The notes: generated from the sequence alone by a model not told the origin. Positions 33,455-42,289 are shown, counted from the first letter of the stretch. The stretch is 64,000 nt of DNA from Pseudaquabacterium terrae (GCF_013266755.1 NZ_JABRWJ010000008.1:186001-250000), one strand, 5' to 3'. Program-made: numbers and translations.

Positions 33455-34780
33455 ATGAACCCCACCGCCATCGGCCTGCTGATGTTCGCGGCGATGCTCG
33501 GCCTGATGGCCGTGCGCATCCCGATCGCCGCGGCGATGTTCATTCCCGGCGCGCTCGGCTACTGGGCGCTGGCCAACGACATGGCGCTGCTGAACCTGAT
33601 GAAGGGCAGCGCCGTCGCCCGGCTGACGGTGTACGACCTGTCGGTGATCCCGCTGTTCCTGCTGATGGGCCAGTTCGCGACGCAGGGCGGCTTGTCGCGT
33701 GCGCTGTTCCAGGCGGCGGCAGCATTCGTCGGGCACATCCGCGGCGGGCTGGCGATGGCATCGGTCTTGTCGGCCGCGGCCTTCGGCGCCGTCTGCGGCT
33801 CGTCGGTCGCCACCTCGGCGACGATCACGCAGGTGGCCTATCCCGAGATGAAGGCCCACGGCTACCAGGGGCGCCTGACGACTGCCGCGCTGGCCAGCGC
33901 CGGCACGCTGGGCATCCTGATCCCGCCCTCGGTGCCACTGGTGGTCTACGCGATCCTCACCGAGCAGAACGTCGCCAAGCTGTTCGCCGCGGCGATGCTG
34001 CCAGGGCTGATCGCGACCTTCGGCTACATCGTCGTGATCGGCATCCTGTGCCGCCTGAAGCCCGAGCTGGCGCCGCCGAGCGAACCGGTGCCCTGGCGCG
34101 ACCGCTGGCACGCACTGCTCGGCGTGTGGCCGATCGCGGTGATCTTCGTGGTCGTCTTCGGCGGCATCTACCGCGGGGTGTTCTCGCCCACCGAGGGCGC
34201 GGCGGTCGGAGCGGTCGGCACCTTCATCGCGGCGCTGGCACGGCGCGAGCTGACGCTGGTCGGCATCCAGCGCAGTTTCCTCGGCACTGCGGAGACCTCG
34301 GCGATGGTCTTCATGATCTTCCTCGGTGCCGACATGATGAACTCGGCGCTCGCGCTGACGCAGATGCCCGCGCGCCTGGCCGACTGGGTCGGCCACCTGC
34401 AGGTCGCGCCGCTGGCGATCGTCGGCGCGGTGCTGTTCGGCTACATCGTGCTCGGCTGCGTGATGGACGAGCTGTCGATGATGCTGCTGACGATTCCGGT
34501 GATCTTTCCGGCCATCATGAGCCTCGACCTGTTCGGCCTGCAGCCCGAGGCCAAGGCGATCTGGTTCGGCATCCTGGTGTTGATGACGGTGGGCATCGGG
34601 CTGACCGCGCCGCCGGTGGGGCTGAACGTCTACGTCGTCAACAGCATCGCGCGCGACGTGCCGATGAGCGAGACCTACAAGGGCGTGTTCCCCTTCCTCG
34701 CCACCGACGTGGTGCGCATGCTGCTGCTGCTGTTCTTCCCGGCGCTGACGCTGTCGTTCGTGGAGCTGTTCTTCAAGTAG
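33455..34780 (+). CDS. TRAP transporter large permease (DctM family)
   Basis: The 441-aa protein has about twelve hydrophobic segments. DctM marks include FGAVCGSSVATSATITQVAY, GTLGILIPPSVPLVVYAILT, YRGVFSPTEGAAVGA and GLTAPPVGLNVYVVNSIA. It forms the transport channel with DctQ and is loaded by the binding protein at 31810-32853. The full P-Q-M set is intact. Confidence 0.94.
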   Translation: MNPTAIGLLMFAAMLGLMAVRIPIAAAMFIPGALGYWALANDMALLNLMKGSAVARLTVYDLSVIPLFLLMGQFATQGGLSRALFQAAAAFVGHIRGGLAMASVLSAAAFGAVCGSSVATSATITQVAYPEMKAHGYQGRLTTAALASAGTLGILIPPSVPLVVYAILTEQNVAKLFAAAMLPGLIATFGYIVVIGILCRLKPELAPPSEPVPWRDRWHALLGVWPIAVIFVVVFGGIYRGVFSPTEGAAVGAVGTFIAALARRELTLVGIQRSFLGTAETSAMVFMIFLGADMMNSALALTQMPARLADWVGHLQVAPLAIVGAVLFGYIVLGCVMDELSMMLLTIPVIFPAIMSLDLFGLQPEAKAIWFGILVLMTVGIGLTAPPVGLNVYVVNSIARDVPMSETYKGVFPFLATDVVRMLLLLFFPALTLSFVELFFK

Positions 34781-34820
34781 TCGGAGTAGGCTTGCGGCGA
34801 TTGAACCGAAGGAGACCCCG

Positions 34821-35597
34821 ATGTCCGAAGCATTGATCCTCGCCGCGACCGAAGGCCCGGTACGCACGCTGACCCTGAACCGGCCCGCCGCGCTGAACAG
34901 CTTCACCGCCGCGATGCACGCCGAGCTGCGTGCGGCACTCGCCGAGGCCGCCGCCGACGACTCGGTGCGCTGCCTGGTGCTGACCGGCGCCGGCCGCGGT
35001 TTCTGCGCCGGCCAGGATCTCAACGACAGCGAGATGGCAGGTGACGTCGAGGGCGTCGTCGAGCGCCACTACAAGCCGCTGGCGCTGACGATCCGCAGCT
35101 TCCCGGTGCCGGTGATTGCGATGGTCAACGGCGTCGCTGCCGGCGCCGGCGCGAATTTGGCGCTCGGCTGCGACTTCGTGATCGCCGCCCGCTCGGCGAG
35201 CTTCATCCAGGCCTTCAGCAAGATTGCGCTGGTGCCCGATTGCGGCGGCACCTGGCTGCTGCCGCGGCTCGTCGGCCGCGCCCGCGCGCTCGGCCTGGCG
35301 ATGACCGGCGACAAGCTGCCCGCCGAGGAAGCCGAGCGCATCGGCATGATCTGGCGCTGCGTCGACGACGCGGCATTGCTCGACAGCACGCAGTCGCTGG
35401 CGGCCAAGCTCGCCGCGCTGCCGTCGAAGGCGCTGGCCGAGACGCGGCGGCTGATCGACTCCGCAGCGCCGATGGACTTCGCGCTGGCGCTCGGCCAGGA
35501 GGCGAAAGTGCAGGGCGCGATGAGCCGGGCGCCCGATTTCGCCGAGGGTGTCGGCGCGTTCCTGCAGAAGCGCGCGGCGGTGTTCAAGGACCGCTGA
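34821..35597 (+). CDS. paaG: Enoyl-CoA hydratase/isomerase, PaaG-like
   Basis: The 258-aa crotonase-fold protein has an AAGGAG Shine-Dalgarno before ATG 34821. The phrases GRGFCAGQDLND, SFIQAFSKIALVPDCGGTWL, LPRLVGRARALGLAMTGDKL and EAERIGMIWRCVDDA are those of PaaG. That enzyme isomerises the ring-epoxide of phenylacetyl-CoA to an oxepin-CoA, with the catalytic Asp in VPDCGGTW. The rest of the paa operon is not here, so a related isomerisation for the neighbouring aromatic genes is possible. Confidence 0.82.
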   Translation: MSEALILAATEGPVRTLTLNRPAALNSFTAAMHAELRAALAEAAADDSVRCLVLTGAGRGFCAGQDLNDSEMAGDVEGVVERHYKPLALTIRSFPVPVIAMVNGVAAGAGANLALGCDFVIAARSASFIQAFSKIALVPDCGGTWLLPRLVGRARALGLAMTGDKLPAEEAERIGMIWRCVDDAALLDSTQSLAAKLAALPSKALAETRRLIDSAAPMDFALALGQEAKVQGAMSRAPDFAEGVGAFLQKRAAVFKDR

Positions 35598-35599
35598 GC

Positions 35600-35896
35600 T
35601 TAGTCAGGCGCGCTTGAAGAACTGGCCCCCGGCTCTCGGGCCGTGTGGGCGACCGCGACGATCAGTACGCTCTCGTCGCGCACGGCCTAGAGCATGCGGA
35701 AAGGGAAACCGCGCAGGAGGTACGCCCTGATGTCGCGTTCGACCAAGCGAAACGAATCGGGCCTGCGGGCAATGAGTTGCTCGGCTTCTTCGATGGCACG
35801 AATGAAGCGTTCTCCCAACCCCGGCGCAGCGGCCTCGTAGCGGTCCACCTGCGCGAGGTACTCGGCCTTGGCCGGCGGAAGGTAGCAAACTTGCAT
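35600..35896 (-). pseudogene. ParE/RelE-type toxin with an in-frame nonsense codon
   Basis: ATG 35896 opens a ParE-like frame (QVCYLPPAKAEYLAQVDRYE, then RFIRAIEEAEQLIARRPDSF and LLRGFPFRML) that stops at TAG 35687-35689 after 69 residues. The same frame continues without shift as AVRDESVLIVAVAHTAREPG, the usual end of the family, up to TAA 35600. Intact homologues have Tyr at the stop position (FRxLYAVR), so one base change (TAC or TAT to TAG) explains it. The start overlaps the antitoxin stop by one base. The toxin is probably inactive. Confidence 0.8.
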
Positions 35897-36123
35897 CAGC
35901 GCAGACGGGATCGCGCCGCGCGATGGACCTCGTCTGCGGGCTCGGCGGTCACCTCGCCGCGGTCGTAGGCACCGAGGCGCTCGCGTGCGACCACGTTCCA
36001 CTGCTGGTCGACCGCTTCGCTGGGCTCGCCATCGAGTGATCGCAACAGGTCGAGCGCGAGTTGCGCTCGCTCATCGGCGTCGAGTTGCCGCGCTTCGCGT
36101 TTCAGGTCAAGCAGATTCGCCAT
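35896..36123 (-). CDS. Addiction module antitoxin (TIGR02574-like)
   Basis: The protein is 75 aa from ATG 36123. It reads LDLKREARQLDADERAQLAL at the start, then LLRSLDGEPSEAVDQQW and YDRGEVTAEPADEVH, the pattern of addiction-module component proteins that pair with ParE/RelE toxins. The short N-terminal helices bind DNA or dimerise and the C-terminus wraps the toxin. It is intact, while its toxin carries a stop codon. Confidence 0.85.
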   Translation of the reverse strand: MANLLDLKREARQLDADERAQLALDLLRSLDGEPSEAVDQQWNVVARERLGAYDRGEVTAEPADEVHRAARSRLR

Positions 36124-36152
36124 CGGTGAAGCATACGCGCTCGGCGTGAGGC

Positions 36153-36608
36153 TCAGGTCGCCGGCTCCGGCCGCTTCGGCGCCTCGGGCCCGATCTTGAA
36201 CAGGCCGCTGATGCGCAGGCAGGGCACGCCGTCGGCGGTGGCCAGGCCTTGTGCGAAGACCATGTTGCGGGTCGTGCGCAGCACCTGCGCCTCGCCTTGC
36301 ACCCAGGCGCCGAGCGGCGCCGGCGCGAGGTAGTCGATCTGCAGGCCGATCGTCGGCAGGAAGCGGAAGCCGATCTCGCTCTTGCGGTGCACCGTCACCG
36401 GCAGCAGCATGTCGGCGAAGGTCGCGAGCATGCCGCCGTGGCAGATCTTCAGCGGGTTGGTGTGGCGCGGCTCGACACGAAAGCCCAGCAGCACCTGGTC
36501 GCCCTCGTGCTTCAGGTACAGCGGGCCGTTGTGGCGGATGAAGTCGCCGCCGATCGGCAGCGGCGCGAAGCCGGCGGGCAGGTCGAGGGGGAAGGTCTCT
36601 TGGGTCAT
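36153..36608 (-). CDS. HotDog-fold thioesterase, PaaI-like
   Basis: The 151-aa single HotDog domain has the motif LKICHGGMLATFADMLLPVT, the PaaI-type HGG helix with the catalytic Asp, and the strands FRFLPTIGLQIDYLAPAPLG and NMVFAQGLATADGVP. It likely hydrolyses a short-chain or aromatic acyl-CoA. The four-base overlap with the upstream transglutaminase gene (ATGA at 36605) suggests one operon. Confidence 0.85.
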   Translation of the reverse strand: MTQETFPLDLPAGFAPLPIGGDFIRHNGPLYLKHEGDQVLLGFRVEPRHTNPLKICHGGMLATFADMLLPVTVHRKSEIGFRFLPTIGLQIDYLAPAPLGAWVQGEAQVLRTTRNMVFAQGLATADGVPCLRISGLFKIGPEAPKRPEPAT

Positions 36609-37279
36609 GGGGTGGTCGGGTTCTCGCGCGCCACTTCGGCCAGGAAGTCGGCACGCTGCATCGTCTCGGCCTGCGACATCCAGGCCGGGTACAGGCGCTG
36701 GAAGTCGGCGACGATCCGGTCGAGCGGCATGTCGTCGAAGCTGCCGCGCTGGTGCACGTATTCCATGTGCCGGTTGCCGGCGCGGTCGAACGGGTGGTAG
36801 ATCGAATCATCGCGGCCGTTGAATTCGAGCGGCAGCAGCCCGAAGCGATCGCACAGCGACAGGTTGAAGGCCGGCGTCGCCTTGCGCCAGGCACCGTCGA
36901 GCCAGATCTCGGTGTAGCCGTGCCAGTGGAACAGGTCGGTCTGCATGGTCTGGCGCATGCGCTCGGTGGACAGGTGGTTGCGCACGTCGGCGAAGCCCAG
37001 CCGCGCCGGAATGTCGAGCGCGCGGCAGCTGGCGGCCAGCAGCGCGGCCTTGGTCACGCACCAGCCGTGGCCGCGCGCGAGAACGCCGCTCGCGCGCATG
37101 CCGGCGACGCTCAGGTCGACCTGATACGGGTCGTAGCGGAAGCCGTCGCGCACGGCGTAGTACAGCGCCACCGCGCGCGACGTGTCATCGTTGCCGACGC
37201 CGTGGTCGGCGGCGAACGCGGTGACGGCGGGATGATCGCTGTCGATCAGCGCGGTCGCTGTCAGCGTGCTGGGTCTCAT
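36605..37279 (-). CDS. Transglutaminase-like cysteine protease family protein
   Basis: The 224-aa protein has a transglutaminase core: the catalytic Cys in GHGWCVTKAALLAASCRALD and His in LFHWHGYTEIWLDGAWRKAT. The third triad position is in ATPAFN, where an Asn replaces the usual Asp. The fold is found in peptidases and amidases of unknown substrates. There is no signal peptide. It is transcribed with the thioesterase downstream, and divergent from the GST gene. Confidence 0.8.
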   Translation of the reverse strand: MRPSTLTATALIDSDHPAVTAFAADHGVGNDDTSRAVALYYAVRDGFRYDPYQVDLSVAGMRASGVLARGHGWCVTKAALLAASCRALDIPARLGFADVRNHLSTERMRQTMQTDLFHWHGYTEIWLDGAWRKATPAFNLSLCDRFGLLPLEFNGRDDSIYHPFDRAGNRHMEYVHQRGSFDDMPLDRIVADFQRLYPAWMSQAETMQRADFLAEVARENPTTP

Positions 37280-37344
37280 TCGTGACTCCTGAAGTCCGAG
37301 TTTGCGGCTACCCTGGTCGGCTCGCTGTCACCGGGGTGCCATTC

Positions 37345-38049
37345 GTGATTCACTTGTACTACTGGCCCACGCCGAACGGCTGGAAGGTCTCCATCGCGCT
37401 CGAGGAGCTGGGCCTGCCGTACACATTGAAGGCCGTCAACATCGGCCGCGGCGAGCAGTTCACGCCCGAGTTCACGCGCCTGAGTCCGAACCAGCGCATG
37501 CCGGCGATCGTCGACCAGGCGCCGGCCGACGGCGGGGCGCCGCTGTCGCTGTTCGAAAGCGGCGCAATCCTGATCTACCTCGCCGAGAAGAGCGGCCGGC
37601 TGCTGCCTGCGGACCTGCGCGGCCGCCATGCGGTGCTGCCGTGGCTGATGTGGCAGATGGGGGGCTTGGGGCCGATGCTCGGTCAACATGGTCACTTCCG
37701 ACTCTACGCCGCCGAGAAGATTCCATACGCCATCGAACGGTATGAACGCGAGACGCGCCGCCTCTACGACGTGCTCGATGCGCAGCTGGCGCAAGGCGAG
37801 TACGTGGCCGGCGACTATTCGATCGCCGACATCGCGATCTTTCCGTGGATCATCACGCACAAGGCGCAGGGCTTGACGCTCGACGACTGGCCGCACGTGA
37901 AGCGCTGGTTCGCGCAGGTGCGCGAACGCCCGGCGGTGCAGCGCGGCACGGCGCTCGGCAAGGAAATGCGCAAGAGCGCGATGGACGACGAGGCGCGGCG
38001 CCACCTGTTCGGCGCCGCGGGAACGGTGGCCCAGGAGACACGCCAATGA
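37345..38049 (+). CDS. Glutathione S-transferase (YfcG/YghU-like)
   Basis: The protein is 234 aa from GTG 37345, chosen because it gives the family start IHLYYWPTPNGWKVSIALEE. The thioredoxin-like half includes LSPNQRMPAIVDQ and the glutathione-binding LFESGAILIYLAEKSGRLLP. The helical half includes VAGDYSIADIAIFPWI. GTG codons at 37336 and 37282 are alternatives. It is coupled by ATGA to a DsbA-like isomerase gene, and together they suggest glutathione-dependent isomerisation or detoxification of aromatics. Confidence 0.85.
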   Translation: MIHLYYWPTPNGWKVSIALEELGLPYTLKAVNIGRGEQFTPEFTRLSPNQRMPAIVDQAPADGGAPLSLFESGAILIYLAEKSGRLLPADLRGRHAVLPWLMWQMGGLGPMLGQHGHFRLYAAEKIPYAIERYERETRRLYDVLDAQLAQGEYVAGDYSIADIAIFPWIITHKAQGLTLDDWPHVKRWFAQVRERPAVQRGTALGKEMRKSAMDDEARRHLFGAAGTVAQETRQ

Positions 38050-38666
38050 TCGAATTCTTCTTCGACTGCTCGAGCCCGTGGACCTGGCTCGCCTTCCACA
38101 ACCTGCAGCCGCTGGCCGCCGAGCTCGGCGTCAAGGTGCAATGGAAGCCGGTGCTGGTCGGCGGCATCTTCAACGCGGTGAACCCGAGCGTCTACGAGTT
38201 CCGCGAGAAGGGCGCGCCCGCCAAGCAGGCCTACCTGAAGAAGGACCTGCAGGACTGGGCGCACCACAGCGGGCTGTCGATCGTCTTTCCGCCGAAGATC
38301 TTCCCGGTCAACAGCGTCAAGGCAATGCGCGGCTGCTGCTGGCTGCTGGCCAGCGGCGGCGAGCAGGCGATGCTGCCGTTCGCGCGAGCGGTGTTCGAGG
38401 CCTACTGGACGCGTGAGGAAGACATCGCGCAGGACAGCGTGCTCGCTGCGCTGTGCGAGCGCTGCGGCATCGACGCCCCGGCCTTCCTCGAAGCCATCGG
38501 CTCGCCGCAGATCAAGGCGCAATTGAAGGCCAACACCGACGAGGTGATCGAGCGCGGCGGCTTCGGCTCGCCGACGATCTTCGTCGGCGGCAACGACATG
38601 TACTTCGGCAACGACCGGCTGCCGCTGGTGCGCGAGGCGGTGCTGAGCAAGCTTCAGGCGCCGTGA
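38046..38666 (+). CDS. 2-hydroxychromene-2-carboxylate isomerase-like DsbA-fold protein
   Basis: The protein is 206 aa. The start EFFFDCSSPWTWLAFHNLQP and the end RGGFGSPTIFVGGNDMYFGN, followed by DRLP, are those of the HCCA isomerase branch of the DsbA superfamily. That branch uses glutathione to isomerise ring-cleavage products of polycyclic aromatics. The redox CxxC of DsbA is absent; Ser is at the active position in FDCSSPW. It forms an operon with the GST. Confidence 0.85.
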   Translation: MIEFFFDCSSPWTWLAFHNLQPLAAELGVKVQWKPVLVGGIFNAVNPSVYEFREKGAPAKQAYLKKDLQDWAHHSGLSIVFPPKIFPVNSVKAMRGCCWLLASGGEQAMLPFARAVFEAYWTREEDIAQDSVLAALCERCGIDAPAFLEAIGSPQIKAQLKANTDEVIERGGFGSPTIFVGGNDMYFGNDRLPLVREAVLSKLQAP

Positions 38667-39322
38667 AAGCGTGCGAATTCTTCCAGCGAGGCGCGACGTG
38701 AGACGAGCGCGTTGACCGGATGCGCCGGGTTGCGGCGCCCGATCGCCATGCCGCAGAACAGCATGCGCTCGGGCGGCAGGGCGATGAAATCGCCCACCGT
38801 GCGCGGATACGCTGCCCAGCATTCCTGCGGGCAGCTGTCCCAGCCTTCCTCGCGCAGCAGCAGCATCACCGATTGCAGGAACATGCCGAGGTCCGACCAC
38901 TGCGGCGGCCCCATCCTCCGGTCGACCGAGCAGAACAGCGCCATCGGTGCGCCGAAGAACTGATAGTTGCGCGCAAACCAGGCGCGCCGCGCCGCCTTGT
39001 CCTCGCGCGGGATGCCCATCAGCGCGTACATGTCCTCGCCGACCTGGAAGCGGTAGTCGCGGTAGGGCGCGACGAGCTCCTTCGGATAGACGTCGTAGTC
39101 GCTCGGCTCGGCCTCGCCGGATTCGAAGCGGCCCTGCATCCGCAGCTTCAATGCCGCCAGCGGCTCGCCGGCCAGCACGTCGACATGCCAGGGCTGCAGG
39201 TTGCCGCCCGAGGGCGCGCGCGACGCGGCAGCCAGCACGCGGCGAATCAGCGCCGGTGGCACCGGCTCGGGCAGGAAGTCGCGGATCGAGAGGCGGGTGG
39301 CAAGCGCTTCGGCGACGGACAT
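38654..39322 (-). CDS. Nitroreductase-family flavoprotein
   Basis: The protein is 222 aa from ATG 39322. FMN-binding marks are TRLSIRDFLPEPVP and AASRAPSGGNLQPWHVDVLA at the start, GMFLQSVMLLLREEGWDSCP in the middle, and FCGMAIGRRNPAHPVNAL at the end. It resembles the NfnB/BluB-like nitroreductases that reduce nitroaromatics, quinones or enones with NAD(P)H. It overlaps the 3' end of the isomerase gene by 13 bp on the opposite strand and is divergent from the acyl-CoA dehydrogenase. Confidence 0.88.
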   Translation of the reverse strand: MSVAEALATRLSIRDFLPEPVPPALIRRVLAAASRAPSGGNLQPWHVDVLAGEPLAALKLRMQGRFESGEAEPSDYDVYPKELVAPYRDYRFQVGEDMYALMGIPREDKAARRAWFARNYQFFGAPMALFCSVDRRMGPPQWSDLGMFLQSVMLLLREEGWDSCPQECWAAYPRTVGDFIALPPERMLFCGMAIGRRNPAHPVNALVSRRASLEEFARFHGA

Positions 39323-39409
39323 CGGGACTCCTCGGGTCGACCTCGGGTTGGACTCACTCGACGATAACCCGCATGCCGGCGCGCCGGATTCCTTGTCACC
39401 ATCAGCCCC

Positions 39410-40606
39410 ATGAGCCTGCTCGACGCACCGCCCGCACCCCACTACTTCAGCCCCGAGCACGAGCAGTTCCGCCGCACGATGCGCGACTGGGTGGCGCGCG
39501 AGATTTCTCCGCACGTCAATCACTGGGACGAGGCCGAGACATTCCCGCGCGCGCTGTATCGCCAGGCCGCCGAGATCGGCCTGCTCGGCCTCGGCTACCC
39601 CGAGGAGCTCGGCGGCACGCCGGCCGACGTCTTCTACTTCCTGATCGCCAGCGAGGAGCTCGCGCGTGCCGGCAGCGGCGGGCTGCAGGCGTCGCTGCTG
39701 TCGCATTCGATCGGGCTGCCGCCGGTGCTGGCGCACGGCAGCGAGGCGCTGAAGCGCCGCGTGATCCCGCCGGTGCTGGCGGGCGCGAAGATTGCGGCGC
39801 TCGCCGTCACCGAGCCCTCGGGCGGCTCGGACGTCGCGGCGCTGAAGACCACCGCCATCCGTGACGGCGACCACTACGTCGTCGACGGCGAGAAGGTCTT
39901 CATCACCTCCGGCATGCGCGCCGACTTCATCACCTGCGCGGTGCGCACCGATCCGGCGAGCAAGGGGCCGAACGGCATCTCGGCACTGCTGGTCGAGGGC
40001 GACGCGCCGGGCCTGACACGCACGCCGCTGAAGAAGATGGGCTGGTGGGCCAGCGATACCGCGCACCTGCGCTTCGAGCGCTGCCGCGTGCCGGTCGAGA
40101 ACCTGATCGGCGAAGAGCACCGCGGCTTCAAGACCTTCATGACCAACTTCAACGCCGAGCGCCTCGGCATGGCCGCTCTGGCGCTGGGTTATGCCGAGGT
40201 CTGCCTGGACGAGGCGCTCGACTGGGCGCGTCAGCGGATGACCTTCGGCGCGCCGCTGTCGGAGCGCCAGGTCATCCGCCACAAGCTGGTCGACATGCTG
40301 CGCCAGATCGACGCTGCGCGCTGCATGGTCTACGAGCTGGCCTGGCGCACGGAGCGAAGCGACCACGGGCTCGAGCACGGCCGCGACGATCCGGCGCGGC
40401 TGGTCGCGCGCATCGCGCTGGCCAAGGTGCAGGCGACGCAGGCAATGCAGTTCTGCGCCGATGCAGCAGTGCAAATCCTCGGCGGCATGGGCTTCATGCG
40501 CGGCACCAAGAGCGAGCGCATCTACCGCGAGGTCAAGGTGATGATGATCGGCGGGGGCTCGGAAGAAATCATGAAGGACCTGGCCGCGCGCCAGCTCGGC
40601 ATCTAG
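39410..40606 (+). CDS. Acyl-CoA dehydrogenase
   Basis: The 398-aa flavoenzyme has all family marks: LAVTEPSGGSDVAALKTTAI (FAD and substrate loop), LKKMGWWASDTAHLRFERCR, GFKTFMTNFNAERLGMAALA, RQRMTFGAPLSERQVIRHKL, and QILGGMGFMRGTKSERIYRE at the C-terminal catalytic region. It introduces the alpha-beta double bond into an acyl-CoA. The chain length and branching preference cannot be read safely. No electron-transfer flavoprotein gene is adjacent. Confidence 0.93.
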   Translation: MSLLDAPPAPHYFSPEHEQFRRTMRDWVAREISPHVNHWDEAETFPRALYRQAAEIGLLGLGYPEELGGTPADVFYFLIASEELARAGSGGLQASLLSHSIGLPPVLAHGSEALKRRVIPPVLAGAKIAALAVTEPSGGSDVAALKTTAIRDGDHYVVDGEKVFITSGMRADFITCAVRTDPASKGPNGISALLVEGDAPGLTRTPLKKMGWWASDTAHLRFERCRVPVENLIGEEHRGFKTFMTNFNAERLGMAALALGYAEVCLDEALDWARQRMTFGAPLSERQVIRHKLVDMLRQIDAARCMVYELAWRTERSDHGLEHGRDDPARLVARIALAKVQATQAMQFCADAAVQILGGMGFMRGTKSERIYREVKVMMIGGGSEEIMKDLAARQLGI

Positions 40607-41030
40607 TTGAATACTGCCCACCCAATTCATTCGTTGCACTCCGTCCGAGCGTCGGATCACGGCCCTGAGCGGTCGTCGGCGCCGTACCGCGCATGCACAG
40701 ACAGAGCGAGCCAAGGCCACGGGGTACCCGCTGCCGCTCGTGTCCCCCGGTCGCTCCGCTCCCTCCTCCTCTTACCTCGCCGCAGCGGGCACCCCGTGTC
40801 CTTGGCAACGGCACCGCGGTGGCGTGCGAAGAATCAGTTCCAGGGCGGTGCCGGATCAGGACGGCAGGGTGCCCTGTGGAGCGAGGTAAGAGGAGGAGGG
40901 AGCGGAGCGACCGGGGGACACGAGCGCAACAGGGCGCCCTGGCGGCCTGATCTCGCTGAGTCTTCAATCGCATTGGCAGCAATGGGCCGAAAGCTACTGC
41001 CACTCGCCAGCGCCGCCCTGGACATCTGAC
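40607..41030. repeat. Intergenic region with two inverted copies of a REP-like element
   Basis: No gene is supported in these 424 bp. A perfect 45-bp inverted repeat, 40736-40780 against 40881-40925, has cores starting GCGAGGTAAGAGGAGGAGGG when read on the appropriate strand. Each core is flanked by its own short complementary arms, and the arms differ between copies: CGGGGTACCCGCTG/CAGCGGGCACCCCG around the left core, CAGGGTGCCCTG/CAGGGCGCCCTG around the right core. This resembles dispersed intergenic repeats rather than a terminator. Confidence 0.75.
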
Positions 41031-41420
41031 ATGTGGCAACGCGCCGCCGCCGATGCCGTGCTGCTGCTGCACGGCGCCTTCATCGTCTTCGCCGTCTTCG
41101 GCGGCCTGCTGGTGCTGCGCTGGCGCCGCGCGGCGTGGCTGCACCTGCCGGCGGCGGCGTGGGGCGTCTTCGTCGAGGCCAGCGGCACGCTGTGCCCGCT
41201 GACGACGCTGGAGAACCGCCTGCGCATGGCCGCCGGCGATGCGGGCTATGCCGGCGGTTTCGTCGAGCGCTACCTGCTGCCGCTGATCTATCCCGAGGCG
41301 CTGACGCGGGAGCTGCAGTGGTGGCTGGCCGGCTTCGTGCTGGTGATCAATCTGCTGGTGTACGGCGCGGTGATCTGCTACGGTCGCCGGCTTTCTCGCC
41401 AGCCGCCCGCCGACCGATGA
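41031..41420 (+). CDS. DUF2784 membrane protein
   Basis: The 129-aa protein has three or four hydrophobic helices and the DUF2784 phrases AVLLLHGAFIVFAVFGGLLV, GVFVEASGTLCPLTTLENRL and YAGGFVERYLLPLIYPEALT. It is an inner-membrane protein of unknown function. It is coupled by ATGA to a periplasmic phosphatase-like gene. Confidence 0.85.
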   Translation: MWQRAAADAVLLLHGAFIVFAVFGGLLVLRWRRAAWLHLPAAAWGVFVEASGTLCPLTTLENRLRMAAGDAGYAGGFVERYLLPLIYPEALTRELQWWLAGFVLVINLLVYGAVICYGRRLSRQPPADR

Positions 41421-41959
41421 TCCAATGCCTTCTTGCCGCGCTGCGCCTGGTGCTGCTGCTGACGCCACTGGGCGCCGCGCTGCCTGCGTCCGCCGCGCCG
41501 ATCGACGCCCCGAACGTCGTCGAGATCTCGCCGAAGCTGACGACCTCGGGCCAGCCGACGCGCGAATCGCTGGCCGGGCTGGCGGCGCTCGGCTACGAAG
41601 CGGTGATCTACCTCGCGCCGCCGACCGTCTCCGACGCGGTGCGCGACGAGCACCTGATCGTCGGCCGCCAGGGCCTGCTGTTCGTCAACCTGCCGATCGA
41701 CTTCGACAAGCCCACGGCGCGTGATGCCGACACCTTCGCCGCGCTGCTGCGCGCGCTCGGCGAGCGCAAGGTGCTGGTGCATTGCCAGGTCAACATGCGC
41801 GCCTCGTCGATGGTCTTCCTGTACCGCGCGATCCATGCCAAGGACGATCCGCGCAGCGCCTACGAAGCGGTGTCGCGGGTGTGGAGCCCAAACCGCGCCT
41901 GGCGCCAGCTGATCCGCGAGCAGCTGCGGCAGCACCGGGTCGAATTCGAACCGCTGTAG
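41417..41959 (+). CDS. Exported protein tyrosine phosphatase-like protein
   Basis: The protein is 180 aa from ATG 41417. A signal peptide (LRLVLLLTPLGAALPASAA) precedes a dual-specificity phosphatase fold with ISPKLTTSGQPTRESLAGLA and the P-loop VHCQVNMRAS (HCx5R). The acid loop Asp may be in LPIDFDKP. It is periplasmic by prediction. The substrate is unknown; such proteins are often annotated beta-lactamase hydrolase-like or PTP family. Confidence 0.82.
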   Translation: MIQCLLAALRLVLLLTPLGAALPASAAPIDAPNVVEISPKLTTSGQPTRESLAGLAALGYEAVIYLAPPTVSDAVRDEHLIVGRQGLLFVNLPIDFDKPTARDADTFAALLRALGERKVLVHCQVNMRASSMVFLYRAIHAKDDPRSAYEAVSRVWSPNRAWRQLIREQLRQHRVEFEPL

Positions 41960-41968
41960 GCTTCGCGG

Positions 41969-42289
41969 ATGAGAACCAGCCGCCTGGTCGTCGCTGCGCT
42001 GATCGCGATCCTGCTCGGTGTGGGGCAGTTCACGCCGGCGCTGTCGAACGCTTGGCGCCTGCTGACCAGCCGCGGCTTCGTGTTGCCGGCGGAATCCTCG
42101 ATCTGGCGCTTTCGCGTCACGCAGATGAACGAGGGCTCCGGCGGGTGGTGGCTGTACGGCGAGGACGACCGGTACTACTACCGATTCATCGGCCGGGACG
42201 AGGCGCCTTACGAGAAGATCACGCGCCGCGAGGCGCTGCGCTGCCAGGGCTTCGATGCGCGGCGCTACGAATCCTGGTGCCGCAAGTGA
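41969..42289 (+). CDS. Hypothetical small exported or membrane-anchored protein
   Basis: The 106-aa protein has an N-terminal hydrophobic segment (RLVVAALIAILLGVGQFTPA) and an aromatic-rich globular part, EGSGGWWLYGEDDRYYYRFI, ending with two cysteines (ALRCQGFDARRYESWCRK). I recognise no family. It is coupled by a GTGA overlap to the following MBL-fold gene. Confidence 0.6.
   Translation: MRTSRLVVAALIAILLGVGQFTPALSNAWRLLTSRGFVLPAESSIWRFRVTQMNEGSGGWWLYGEDDRYYYRFIGRDEAPYEKITRREALRCQGFDARRYESWCRK

Noticed and set aside
40607-41030. Small genes in the gap after the acyl-CoA dehydrogenase
   Set aside because: The open frames are translations of the inverted repeat and repeat the same peptide on both strands.
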